Shown: positions 53,712-64,000 of the stretch, piece after piece
Numbering within the stretch: position 1 is the first letter of the stretch
Layout: every line of letters begins with the position of its first letter
From: Sceloporus undulatus
Taxonomy: Eukaryota > Chordata > Lepidosauria > Squamata > Phrynosomatidae
Assembly (NCBI RefSeq): GCF_019175285.1
Contig: NC_056527.1
Span: 118,590,133 to 118,654,132 of the forward strand
Direction: 5' to 3'
DNA: 64,000 bases
Position numbers and translations under genes: made by a program
The notes under the pieces: model-generated
Told to the model about the DNA's origin: nothing
Database searches by the model: none
The model's input: the letters and a program-made list of their open reading frames with translations, nothing else

Positions 53712-54870
53712 ATTCATAGAATCATAGAACCATAGAATAATAGTTGGAAGAGACTGCAAGGGCCCTGATGCAGTCCAACCGCATTCTGCCATGCAGGAAA
53801 TCCAGATCAAAGCATCCCCGACAGATGGCCATCCAGCCTCCGTTTGAAGACCTCCAAGGAGGGAGACTCCACCAGACTCCAAGGGAGTGTGTTCTTCTGT
53901 CGAATAGCCCTTACTCTCAGGAAGTTCCTCCTAATGTTGAGCTGGAATCTCTGTTTCTGGAGCTTGCATCCATTGCTCCATTGGGCCCTAGTCTCTAGAG
54001 CATCAGAAAACAAGCTTGCTCCCTCTTCAATATGACAACCCTTCAAGTATTTAAACAGGGCTATCATATCACCTCTTAATCTTCTCTTCTCCAGGCTAAA
54101 CATCCCCAGCTCCCTAAGGTGTTCCTTGTAGGGCATGGTTTCCAGACCCTCCACCATTTTAGTCGCCTTCCTTTGGACACATGGTTCCAGTTTCTCAATG
54201 TCCTTTTTGAGAAACTGGACACAATATTCCAGGTGGGGCCTGACCAAAGTAGAATATAGTGGCACTTCTCTTGATCTCTAGACACTATACTTTTATTGAT
54301 GCAGCCTAAAATTGCACTGGCCTTTTTAGCTGCCGCATGGCACTGTTGACTCATTTTCAATTTATGGTCTACTAAGACTCCTAGATCCCTTTCACATGTA
54401 GAAGTCTCTCATTCATCCAGGTGTCCCCCATAATCCTATATCTGGGCATTTCATTTTTTCCTCCCTAAGTGCAATAACTTACATTTCTCCGTGTTGAATC
54501 TTATTTTGTTAGCTTTGGCCCAGCTTTCTAGTCTGTTCAGGTTTTGAATTTTGATCCTGTCTTCTGGAGTATTAGATATTCCTCCTTATTTGGTGTCATC
54601 TGCAAATTTGATAAGTATGCCCCCAATTCTGTCCTCCAAGTCGTCGATAATGATGTTGAATAGCCCTAGGCCCAGCCAGGATAGAGCCCCACTGGACACT
54701 CCACTGGTCACTTCTCTCCAGGATGAAAAGGAGCCATTGCTGACCATCCTTTAGGTTCGGCCAGCCAACCAATTCCAAATCCATGTAACAGTTGCCTTGT
54801 CTAGCCCACATTTTCCAAGCTTGTTTGCAAGAATGCCAGTGTCAAATAACTGAGGACCATTCGCTGGCTT
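53712..54870 (-). mobile_element. CR1 LINE 3' part
   Basis: The antisense frame 54265-53807 encodes [38 protein letters not shown] and VESPSLEVFKRRLDG, the CR1 ORF2 C-terminus. Upstream, to about 54870, the reverse-transcriptase region continues in shifted frames (decayed). The 3' end at 53712 has 'gaatcatagaaccatag'. Confidence 0.9.
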
Positions 54871-55560
54871 TTTATCTGGCTTTGGGTGCCATGTTTAAAT
54901 TCCTCCCTCCATTCAGCCTCATTCAGTAAGTATCTTTGGCCCTGTCATAGGAAAACGGTGAGCATTCATTCGTCCTCAGTGTTCTCCATCTGTGAAATGG
55001 GCCCCATCAGTTCCAATTAAATTACATTTATAGCAGGATCCACACATTAGGGCTGGATGAAGCCTGAAATCACAATCAGTTAAATCACATGGCTGTCCGG
55101 ATGAGACTGAACTCAACACTCCCAGAAGCCCCAGAATGCTGGGAATTGCAGTCCGACAATAGCTGGGCAGCCACATGATTCACACACAGACCCCACGCAC
55201 ACACACAGTAAACCCAAATCCCACTAAACACAGAGAGGGTTCTGTCTTGTTGGACTACTTTGAGTCCCATTTTTGGGAACAAAGTGGTATATTATTTGTT
55301 TGTTTGTTTGTGTATTGCTTTCCCCCAAAACTGAGATTACAATTTAAAAGCACAGTACAAATTAAAGTCCAACGAGACGCTTCTCTCTCTCTCTCTCTCT
55401 CTCTCTCTCCAAGGAGAGTTTGGGTTTGCTATGTGGGGTCCGTGTGCGAATCATGTGGCTGCCCAGATATTGTTGGATTGCAATTCCCAACATTCTTCAT
55501 GCTGGCTGGGGCTGCTGGGAGTTTTAGTCCCGTCACAGCCAGGCAGCTGCCTGTTTTTGG
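54871..55560. other. Spacer, no gene recognised
   Basis: Contains a LINE-tail-like stretch at 55290-55370 ('gtattgctttcccccaaaac') and (CT)n at 55382-55410. No coding signal is seen. Confidence 0.4.
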
Positions 55561-55564
55561 GATG

Positions 55565-55772
55565 TGCTAAAACAAATGACAATACTTGCCCATAGGGAAA
55601 CCATACTTGCCCATAGAGAACCACTGGAGAATACTTGCTCAAGGAAAACATAGGAGAATGCTTGTCCATAGGGAATTATAGGAGATGTTTCCTATGTTTC
55701 CTTATGGGCAAGTATTCTCCAATGATTCTCTATGGGCAAGTACTGTCCTTTGTTTTAGTGGGTCCTCTGTTT
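55565..55772. mobile_element. Compact foldback element with CTTGCCCATAGGGAA units
   Basis: Arms 'taaaacaaatgacaatactt' and 'agtactgtcctttgttttag' are inverted repeats. The interior has three to four CTTGCCCATAGGG units on the left and their complements on the right. This is a short sibling of 48291-48740 and shows that the family moves as a unit. Confidence 0.75.
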
Positions 55773-56221
55773 CCTTTCCCTGGTTTAGAGTTAATGGGGA
55801 ATATGTGAGATTTTGTGCCAAAATCCTTCCAAGAAATCCTGAGAATCCCCACCTTCTCTTGGTGTTTTGATGGGAACTTCACAAGCATTACAGCTCTTCC
55901 CTTATCAGTCCTGTGTTTTGAGATTACATATATTAAAGGAGGTAAAGGAAAGTGTCAGAAAAGCAGTGACCTATTCCAAGGAGAGGAAATGAATGCATGA
56001 GTTGCATGGAGCGTCCTCCACACTCCTCCAGGTCTCAAGGCAAGGAGATGAGCAAGGAAGGCGATCTCAGATGGGTCACGTCTTCCTTTGTCCCAGAAGT
56101 TCTGGGAAAAGGGGCGACCTGGTGTCACCCCAAAAGGGGTATCTCCAGGAAACCAAACTGGGAAGGGTGCCCAACAAATCCCAGAAAGAGCGAGCTGCTG
56201 GGAAACCTTGCAGGCCTTCTT

Positions 56222-57140
56222 AGAATCATAGAGTTGGAAGAGACTCCAGAAAGGGCCATCCAGTCCAAGGCCCTTTTGCCACGCAGCAGGAACTCTCAAT
56301 CAAACCATTCCAGCCTCTGTTTAAAGACCTCCAAGGAAGGAGACTCCATCACAGACTCCAAAAGAGTTTGTTCCACTATCAAACAGCCCTTACTCCTGAG
56401 AAGTTCCTCCTAATGTTGAGCTGGAATCTCTTTTGCTGCAGCTTGCACCCATTGCTCCATTGTCTCCTATTCTCTGGAGCATCAGAAAACAATAAGACAT
56501 CCTCCTCAATAAGACATCCCTTCAAATATTTAAACAGGGCTCTCATGTCACCTCTTAACTGTCTCTTCTCCAGGCTAAACATCCCCAGGTGGCTGTTCAA
56601 CAGGGGAACAGACTCCTTCCTCAGAGTATAGTGGACTCTCCTTCCTTGGAGACCTTTAAACAGAGGCTGGATGGCCATCTGTCAATGGGGATGCTTTAAT
56701 TGAGAGTTCCTGCATGGCAGAATGGGGTTGGACTGGGTGGCCATTCTTGGGGTCTCTTCCAACTCTAGCATTCTATGATTCTATGTAGTTGCCCTCCTTT
56801 GGACACGTTCCAGTTTGTCAAAATCCTTTTTGAATTGTGGCGACCAGAACTGGACTCAGGATTTTTCCAGGTGGGGCCTGACCAAAGCAGAACAGAGTGG
56901 CACGATTCCTTCCCTTGATCTAGAAGACACTATACTTCGATTGATGCAGTCTAAAATCACATTGGCCTTCTTAGCTGCTGCATCACACTCTTGACCCATG
57001 TTCAACTTGTGATCTACTTGTACTCCTAGATCCCTTTCACACATATAAGTCTCCTTAAGCCAGGTGTCCCCCATCCTAGATCAATGTGTTTCATTTTTCC
57101 ACCCCAAGTGCAGTTCCTTACATTTCTCTCTCTTGAAATT
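56222..57140 (-). mobile_element. CR1 LINE interrupted by an inverted CR1 end
   Basis: 56222-56590 and 56790-57140 are antisense CR1 (FSLEKRQLRGD-, RPHLEKS-like remnants). 56590-56788 is a sense-orientation CR1 3' end ('ggatggccatctgtcaatgg', ending 'ctatgattctatg'). Confidence 0.75.
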
Positions 57141-57259
57141 GAGCCAGGGCAGTTAAAGCAGTTTCAAACTGCATTAATTCTGCAGTGTAGATGCAACCTT
57201 AGGTGGATTCTGCAGTGTGTTTTGGACCACAGTTCCCCATCAAAAGACAGGTGGAGTCT

Positions 57260-57470
57260 ATAGGGTCTCCCCAGCCTAGCATAGAGGTTTGAGCATTGGA
57301 CTAGGACTCTGGGGACCAGAGTTCGAATCCCAGTTCGGCCATATAAACCCACCAGGTGACCTTGGTCAAGTCGCACTCTCTCAGCCAAGGGAGGCCACAG
57401 CAAACCTCCTCTGAACAACTCTTGCCACGGAAACCCCAGGACAGCTTTGCCTTAGGATTGCCGGAGGTAG
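57260..57470 (+). mobile_element. Sauria-type SINE
   Basis: 'gaggtttgagcattggacta', B-box 'gagttcgaatccc' and body 'caagtcgcactctctcagcc'. The tail is decayed. Confidence 0.8.
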
Positions 57471-57879
57471 GAGAAAGGAAAGGTCTTGCTTTGGTGCCGC
57501 AACTGTGGGTCCCTCTTTTATCTTATTAGCTGTGGCTGATGGGTCTGAAGATGCCACCAGTGCCAGGCCTTTAGGGAGCAGAGGTGCGAATGCCAGGCAG
57601 GCGGTGGAAAAAAGTTATTTCCGACCCGGTCCCGATAAGAGCCATCTTCCAACACGCAATTGTGACGACAAGGCGGAGAACACACTCTCTTTGTGGGATC
57701 ATGGGCCACGATTGGGAAAATGCCAAAGATAACACTGTTCCCCATGTGCCACGCTCCAAAGGAATGCCCCAGTCCCCATTTTGGATCAAATAAGCTGCCT
57801 TGGATAAGATTTTCCAGATGTGTGGGACTAGAACGCCCATCCTCCCCAGACAGCATAGCCAAGTCTGCCTTTCTCTTTT

Positions 57880-58235
57880 TGTCGTTGTGAGGCTTCAAGT
57901 CATTTCTGACTTACAGTGACCCTAAGGTGAACCTATGTATTGAATGAGAACTCCCATCATCCCCAGGTAGGCTGCCCTTCTCTTGTTGTTCTGTGCCTTC
58001 AACTCATACTATACTTCCAGCTTTCTAATCTATTAAGGTCATTTTGAATTTTCATGCTGTCCTCTGGGGTTTTAGCTACTCCTCCTAATTTGGTGTCATC
58101 TGCACATTTGATAAGTATGGCAAGAGTTGCTCATTTGCCATTGCCTTCCTGAGGCTGAGAGTGTGTGACTTGCCCAAGGTCATCCAGTGGGTTTCCATGG
58201 CTGAGGGGGGATTCGAACCCAGGTCTACCGAGTCT
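57880..58235 (-). mobile_element. Sauria-type SINE split by a CR1 fragment
   Basis: 57884-57945 is a reverse SINE tail ('gcttcaagtcatttctgac'), 58010-58125 is antisense CR1 ('ctcctaatttggtgtcatct'), and 58126-58235 is the SINE body and head ('gattcgaacccaggtctacc'). Confidence 0.6.
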
Positions 58236-58237
58236 TA

Positions 58238-58458
58238 GGCTGCATCCACACTGCAGAAATAATCCAGTTTCAATCACTTTCAGTGCCATGGCTCCATCCT
58301 ATGGATTCCTGGGATTTGTAGTTTGTTGTGGCACCAGAGCTTGTTGACAGGGAAGACTAAATGTCTCACAAAACTACAGTTTCCAGAATTCCATAGCACT
58401 GAGCCATGGCATTTAAAGTGGTGCCAAACTGGATTATTTCTGCAGTGTGGATGCAGCC
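58238..58458. mobile_element. Palindromic MITE, complete, PIF/Harbinger-like
   Basis: A 221-bp near-palindrome. Arms begin GGCTGCATCCACACTGCAG and continue for about 33 bp with perfect pairing at the other end (CTGCAGTGTGGATGCAGCC). It is flanked by TTA on both sides (58235-58237 and 58459-58461), the 3-bp target duplication typical of PIF/Harbinger. Decayed relatives are at 17060, 25115, 41215, 49790, 57160, 62960 and 63095. Confidence 0.8.
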
Positions 58459-58461
58459 TTA

Positions 58462-60296
58462 GTCCAACAAACCTCAAGTCACCACACCACGCTGGCCAGG
58501 CTAAAATGAATCTGCCTTGCAGAGCAGATGAATAACCCTCTTGATGCCCCAGCAACCATTGGTCAGTGTTTGGTCACTGTGCTAAGGACTCTAACCCCCA
58601 TCTGCCTGGGCTCAGAGGCCATGCTCACATAACTCTGGCTCATAGAGGCATCTTTCCCTGCACATCCGCTTACATTTCTTCCATATTCTTTGTAGGAAAG
58701 GAAAACAACCAATCCACTTTCCCCCTTTTAATGGGTTTTCCTTGTGCGTCTTTTCCGCAGGGCTGGCCTAGAGCAGGCAGGGATGGCCCAAATCCAGCAG
58801 CCTTGGCCTAAAGAAAACAAACTCCCCCATTTTGGCTTGCAACGCATTTTTATCTCCCTGATGGATTCAAAACAATGCCAGTTTCTCCGTCTCCCGCACC
58901 TCCCCAAAACCCCTTTTCCTGTCATGGCTGCTGCACCAAGGGCTCCATGCACAACCCAGACAAAGACACACATGTCCTCTTGGTGCAGGTTGTCCCATGT
59001 GGCTGCGCCTTCTGGAGATGGCTGTCTGGGGCCATGTCACTGCTATTGTTGGGGTTTCGTTCTGTAAAGAAAGGTAACCAGCATTTCCACCAGCTGTTCT
59101 GTTATCCCAAAGGCAATGTTTGGTTCTTGGTGTGAAGTAACACACTTCTTTCAAAATGAGGTTACTACTGACCCATATCTTATGCTGGTCAGTAAAATGG
59201 GCTACTTGAGGAAGTGGTGGACTCTCTCTCCTTGGAGGTTAGATGGCCTACCTCTCAGGGATGGATTCCTGCATAGCAGCGGGTCATTCTAGATCACTGG
59301 TCATCAAACTGTGCTCTTTAACGGATTTTGGACTTCAGCTCCCAGAATCCCAGACTATTGGCCAACTTGGTTGAAGTCCAAAATCTCTTGAAGTCTGGGG
59401 ATGACTGGTCTAGATGATCCTTGTGGATCCCTTGCAACCCTATGACTATATGACTGGCTCCACATATCGACAAGGCAAGGTGCCAGAATCAGTGGAGGAT
59501 TGTTTCCAAACCAGACCATAACAGAATTTCCCCAACCTGGTGCCTTTCATATCTGTTGGGGAGACAACTCCCATCGTCCCCATACAGCATGGCCAATTTC
59601 CCAACCCCATTCCACTGCCCCAGACAGGCCCATGGCCTCAGACCCCGCTACCCCTTATCCCAAGCCCAGCTTGGCCACTCTCCTGTGAAGATCAAGATAC
59701 GGGACTCCATCTCTTAATAAAGATGCTTGAAAATGCTTTACTTCTCAGAGATAAGTCAGAAACGACATACAGCCCTGGTACAACACAATGCAGACAAATG
59801 CACACAGACACACACACTGAGATATAGTCAACACTTTGTGAAGTCACAGGACTACAAAATTTAACTTCACTCCAAACCACACGAAATAAACCAGGTCTGC
59901 CAATCGTGAAAAAGGGAAGGGGAACCCAACTTGGGTAAGATAATTCCCATTTTCATCCCAGGAAAGTCAGCCAGAGTAGCTGAAAGGGCGAGTAAGACTA
60001 CTTCTCTACTTCTTATCCCACTTCAGTTTCAGGGTGTTGTTTCTTGGGGTACATGGGGACCATAGTCAGCCTCATACCTAGATCACCCTACCCAGCATCC
60101 ACAGAAAAGGGACAGAGATCTAATTTAGTCAATGGAGAGGGGAAAAAACAAGCCTCAGATTCTGTATTGGGATATTAATGCAACATGTCAACCATTTTTG
60201 AACCCCAGGAGAAAGAGTTGTGGGTTTTGTAGTCATTGGTGATCCTGGAAAGCTAGGAGACATCTTTAAAATGGGGGGAAATGCTATGCCCCAGTA
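58462..60296. other. Spacer 3' of POP7, no gene recognised
   Basis: Contains a short palindrome at 59290-59415 ('ttttggacttcagctcccag' against 'gttgaagtccaaaatct') and otherwise unassigned DNA. Short open frames lack recognisable motifs. Confidence 0.4.
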
Positions 60297-60643
60297 CAGT
60301 GGGTCCTCCACATTCCCTAGGTTTAGTGGGAACCAGACTCCCATGAAAGTGGAAAACACCACTATTTTTTGTACCTGACAAAACACTTCTCTAGGTCCTT
60401 CAGTACAACTCTATGATCAACATCTGCCAGAAGGTGGCCACAGAATTGTGCTGGAGGACCTACAAATGCCTAAAGAAGTGTTCTCTCTAGGGATCTCTAG
60501 GTCCTCCAGTGTGATTTCTGCAGATGTTGCCCAGAGAGTCAACCTGGCAAACCTAGAGAGTCCTAGAGAAAACATATTAATCAAAACCATGAAGAATCAA
60601 ATCAGTAAGAGTCAGAGCCACATATGTGGAGGCCCAACTCTAC
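60297..60643. mobile_element. TA-flanked MITE relative
   Basis: Starts 'cagtgggtcctccacattcc', ends 'gccacatatgtggaggccc', with interior 'ctctctagggatctctaggt'. It ends 167 bp from the POP7 stop, so it may lie in the POP7 3' UTR. Confidence 0.55.
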
Positions 60644-60809
60644 AGCCAGCAGAGCAGAATTGGTGCCGAAGGCCAGGATCCGTTCGCACATCTTGCAAAT
60701 TCAGTCTGGCAAGATGGAGGCATCTCTGGACCCACAACTGTTTCGGGAAGGCAAGGAGCCTGTGCGGCTCAGGAAGGACCACAAAGAGAGCTCACTGGCG
60801 GCCCTCAAT

Positions 60810-61199
60810 TTACTCCGGAGCGATGCGGCAGACCCGGATGTGGATGGCGGAGTTGTTCCTGGTCCTGGCCATTGGCTCGTCACTGTCCCCCTCTGGCTCA
60901 GCCACGTCGACCAGCTCCACGGTGGAAGTGTTGGCGGCCAGGCGGAAGGAGCCGCCCCCGGTGGCCTCCAGCTGGAGGGCGATGTTGATGGCACGGTTGA
61001 TGGCCAGGCCCAGGCCGTGGATGCAGATCTCTGGGCAGCCGGTCCCGGGTGCAAGGAGCTTCTGGCAGCGGCTCAGCTGGGCCTTGAAGTCTGTCTTCAT
61101 GTTGACGTAGATGTCACTGTGGCGGCGAGGAAGGCGGCGGGGCAGGCGGCGGCGGAGAGCGTACTCTGTCTCTGTCAGAGGGCCTGGCGGGTCGGACAT
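60810..61199 (-). CDS. POP7: RNase P/MRP subunit p20 (Rpp20)
   Basis: Alba-fold protein that dimerises with Rpp25 and binds the P3 region of RNase P and RNase MRP RNA, in tRNA 5' and rRNA processing in the nucleolus. One coding exon of 390 nt, 129 aa (human 140). Recognised by LRRRLPRRLPRR, DIYVNMKTDFKAQL, CQKLLAPG, EICIHGLGLAINRAINIALQ, AANTSTVELVD and RTRNNSAIHIRVCRI. The ATG (61199-61197, A at -3) lies 5 nt after an acceptor-like 'ccccccag', matching the human layout of a non-coding first exon followed by one coding exon. An upstream in-frame ATG would lie before that acceptor and is not used here. The segment is GC-rich compared with its surroundings. Confidence 0.97.
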   Translation of the reverse strand: MSDPPGPLTETEYALRRRLPRRLPRRHSDIYVNMKTDFKAQLSRCQKLLAPGTGCPEICIHGLGLAINRAINIALQLEATGGGSFRLAANTSTVELVDVAEPEGDSDEPMARTRNNSAIHIRVCRIAPE

Positions 61200-61439
61200 A
61201 GTGCCTGGGGGGCAGAAAGCAGAGAAAACAGAGATGATGGGGGGGGGGGGGGTTGGGGGGATCAAGGTACCCACACTGTCTGCCCAGTGCATCCCAGCCA
61301 GTGCCCCCATGGCACCATCCACTCCTAAACTAGATGGCAGATGCACCACTCCTCCCTCTTGGGGCACCTCTGTGCCACCTGCTTTTCCTTCCCTGGAGCT
61401 CCTGCAGATAAAGTGGTGTCAAACTGCATTATTTCTATA

Positions 61440-61620
61440 ATTTAGTTTTATTTTACTTTTAAATAATCTTTATTGGTGTTCAAAATAAAAAAAACAACTA
61501 TAGACAGCCACACATTAACATACATACAACCAAACACTACACAAATATACAAGAAAACAAACAACAACAACAACAGAAAGTGAACTAATTGGGAGTTTCT
61601 TTTAAATCGAGGATTGTACA
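61440..61620. other. AT-rich insertion upstream of POP7
   Basis: 'tttatttta', 'aataatctttattggtgttc' and (CAA)n; probably a LINE or SINE tail in reverse, within the inferred POP7 intron. Confidence 0.35.
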
Positions 61621-61629
61621 TACTTTTTA

Positions 61630-61990
61630 AAGCTGTTAGCGGAATGGGGATGTTTAGGCTGGAGAAGAGGAGGTCAAGGGGTGACATGGTAGCCCTGTTT
61701 AAATACTTGAAGGGATGCCATATTGAGGAGGGAGCAAGCTTGTTTTCTGCTGCTCCACAATGGATGGAAGCTGCGGAAAAGAGATTCCAGCTAATATTAG
61801 GAAGAACTCCTAAGACTGTTGATTTTGGAAGAGACTCTCTTGGATTTTGGTGGCGTCTCCTTGTTTGGAGGTCTTTAGACAGAGGCTGTCTCAGGGAGTG
61901 CTGTGATTGTGAGTTCCTGCAGGGCAGCAGGGGCTTGGACTGGATCAGGGCCCTCTTTGGGGCCTCTTCCAATGCTAAGATTCCTGCAGA
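61630..61990 (+). mobile_element. CR1 LINE 3' fragment
   Basis: Sense orientation: MFRLEKRRSRGDMVALFKYLKGCHIEEGA, then decayed C-terminal sequence and the end 'ggcctcttccaatgctaag', followed by a C run. Lies in the inferred POP7 intron. Confidence 0.85.
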
Positions 61991-62591
61991 CCCCCCCCCC
62001 CAGTGTCTGCTGCCTTCCTCCCCCAAAAGCAAAACCTGGGGGCTTAAAATCCTGGGGGCTGGAGGATGCCCTCAGGACCCACCCCCTGGGCAGCCCAACA
62101 CCAGCAGCCCTGGCATCTCTTAGCCCCCACGCTCGATCCTCCCCTCCAAACAAGCTCCACAGGAGAATGCCCCCCACTTTTCTCCCCCACCAAATCCACC
62201 CACAGCCCCTTGGGAAGGGCAATACAGACTCCTAATAAACCCCTATTGTGACCCCCCCTGCTCTCTTCCTGCCCCCCCTCTGCGGTGCTCGGCTGCAATC
62301 CCCAGGATATTTTAATGCTGATCCCATAATCCCCCAGAGCCAGTTTTGGATGCAGCTACCAGAATCCCCCCATGCAGAGATCAAGTTTGGATGGCAAGTC
62401 CCAGAATCCCCCCCAGAAGCCAGTTTTACTGTACTGCGGTTTCCAGAACCCTTGTGTACTGCAGTACCCAGAATCCCCTCTCCCCCAGAGACAGCACAGT
62501 CCTTGGGGATTCTGGGCACTACTATGATAATTGTAAAAAGGGGCTTTTCCTCTTGCAATGTTAGCCCCCTGGGGACCCCCTTTTCCCACCT

Positions 62592-62765
62592 TCTGCCAGC
62601 AGCAGGGAGCCCTTCCTTCCCTCTCTTCCAAGGGGAAAAAAGTTGCCTTCAAAAGGGCAGCTGCTCTTGGCTTCAGGCACGCACGCGCCGCGCCGCTTCC
62701 GGTTCCGCTTGGAACCTTGAAGCGTGGAGGAAAGCGGAGAATGAGTCGCACGCATGCGCACAGAG
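62592..62765 (-). promoter_or_regulatory. Probable POP7 promoter and 5' UTR exon
   Basis: A CpG-rich block (62676-62765) contains, on the minus strand, TGCGCATGCGTG (NRF1 consensus, 11/12, 62760-62749) and AACCGGAAG (ETS/GABP, 62704-62696), typical of housekeeping promoters. A donor-like AAG/GTGGGA at about 62592 could end a non-coding exon spliced to the acceptor before the POP7 ATG. The exon itself is inferred. Confidence 0.45.
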
Positions 62766-62954
62766 TGTCTCCACTATAAATATAGGAATACAGAGTGATG
62801 CAACGGATTCTAACTCTCGGGTCGCTTCGGCTGAAAGACAGAGATAGGGAGGCAGAAAATGTAGAAAACATTTTAGGACGCAGTTATGAGAGCACTTCAA
62901 ATTGTTTCGCACACTGCAATGTTTCTACAGCTATGAGGCCCTAGAGCTCTCTAT

Positions 62955-63255
62955 CAGGTCAGTCTGGATGCCTCACCAAACTACAAATCCCAGGATTCCA
63001 TAGGCTAGATCATGACAGTTAAAGTGGCATCTAACTGCTTTTATTTCTGCAGTGTGGCAGAAATAGCTTTGGTCTACTTCACTCCATGCATCAGGCCAAA
63101 TAATCCAGTTTGACACCACTTTTTAATTGGCATGGGTCAATGCTAGATAGCTATGGAATCCTGGGATTTGTAGTTTATTTTGGCTCTAGAGCTCACAGAC
63201 AGAGAAGGCTAATTGTCTCACAAAGCTACAAATCCCAGCACTCCCAAGAATGGGA
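62955..63255. mobile_element. Two decayed palindromic MITE copies
   Basis: 62960-63065 and 63095-63250 both carry 'ctacaaatcccag' and 'gtttgacacc/tgcagtgtgg' blocks of the 58238-58458 family. Confidence 0.6.
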
Positions 63256-63534
63256 AATAGGCCATCTGAGGGCCATCTGCATTTGAAGCACTTTCAGCTC
63301 CCTTTTCAAAAAACAGTGGTCCATGCACTTTTCACAAATATAGCATTTATAAATGGTTGTTGTTGTTGTTGCTATTATGCAAAGGGATCTCGCAGCACCT
63401 TTGAGACTAATTGTGCAAATGAAGTTGTAGTGTATGATTTCGGAGATTTTGCCAACTTCCTCACATGGCATTATTGTTGTTGTTGTTGTTATCTCTGTTT
63501 ATCGCACGGTGAAAATGAGAGTTTAATAAACAAC

Positions 63535-63860
63535 CCAGGAAAACTCTGCAATTGATATTAAAATGCCATTAAAATGACACTAACGCAAGTGCCATTATCC
63601 CGTGAAGAATCGGGTAAATCCAGTTAATAATTTGCTTCTGTTTCTTGTCTAGTTATTGCCACTTTAATCACGTTTCGTCTCGACGTCGTGTGAAAACCAT
63701 TTGCATAATCGTGGGTTAATCATGTATTATTCACGGGATAATAGCACTTTGCATGCGGCATCGTGTGAAAACCATTTGCGCATTTGCGGGTTAATCACAA
63801 GTAAATCACAATTTATGCTTCCAATTTTCCCCCTTGTGATAAACTGACAATGTGAAAGGG
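63535..63860. repeat. 'cgtgtgaaaaccatttgc' repeat
   Basis: Two internal copies (near 63685 and 63760) of 'gtcgtgtgaaaaccatttgc' with 'gggttaatcac', ending 'cccccttgtgataaa'. This is the inverse of 26205-26430, whose start reads 'tttatcacacgggggacaat'. Confidence 0.65.
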
Positions 63861-63898
63861 CAGGATGGATGTCCCTTGTTGCCTCTTCTGACTCTATG

Positions 63899-63900
<2 letters not shown>

Positions 63901-63931
<31 letters not shown>
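63901..63931. repeat. (TC)n microsatellite
   Basis: Pure TC dinucleotides near the right edge of the window. Confidence 0.95.
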
Positions 63932-63934
<3 letters not shown>

Positions 63935-64000
63935 GTCTTTTTTGACCTGTGCCCCGTTCCAAGAGGTGTCCATCCAGCTCCTGTCCTCAAACTGGTTTAT

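Overview
This is vertebrate nuclear DNA with short exons, GT-AG introns, microsatellites and dense transposons. The mix of Sauria-type tRNA SINEs with Bov-B-like tails, Bov-B/RTE, CR1 and L2 LINE pieces, pogo/Tigger-like MITEs and a SPIN-like hAT copy points to a squamate reptile, probably a lizard. The species cannot be named from the sequence. No retrovirus or LTR element was recognised.

Four protein-coding genes can be reconstructed by joining exons in frame. (1) The last eight coding exons of a class IA PI3-kinase catalytic subunit of the p110-alpha type (+ strand, 1-8506) encode its kinase domain. It looks like a paralogue of PIK3CA rather than PIK3CA itself. (2) TFR2, transferrin receptor 2 (- strand, 25892 to 10628), has 18 coding exons and 795 codons, with every splice phase consistent. 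(3) EPO, erythropoietin (- strand, 39967 to 34190), has five coding exons including the 13-nt first coding exon typical of EPO, and encodes 179 aa. (4) POP7, the Rpp20 subunit of RNase P/MRP (- strand, 61199 to 60810), has a single coding exon of 129 aa.

In human, TFR2, POP7 and EPO are neighbours at 7q22 with ACTL6B, GNB2 and GIGYF1. The PIK3CA region on 3q carries ACTL6A, GNB4 and, more distally, TFRC. The PIK3CA-like gene beside TFR2 therefore fits an ancient duplicated block in which mammals lost this copy. EPO, TFR2 and PI3K also act in one pathway (EPO-receptor signalling and iron supply to erythroid cells), so about 40 kb holds a functionally themed group.

Layout: 1-8.5 kb PIK3CA-like exons and introns; 8.5-10.6 kb convergent 3' ends with tandem and inverted repeats; 10.6-25.9 kb TFR2; 26-34 kb repeat-rich spacer containing a 36-bp-class minisatellite and an array of ZNF143-like motifs; 34-40 kb EPO, with a candidate 3' hypoxia enhancer; 40-60.8 kb gene desert of MITE, SINE, CR1 and L2 insertions, foldback minisatellites and a tandem array split by an L2 LINE; 60.8-62.8 kb POP7 and its probable CpG-rich promoter; 62.8-64 kb repeats.

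Transposon family names were assigned from remembered motifs, not from a database search. Repeat boundaries are approximate unless target-site duplications are stated.
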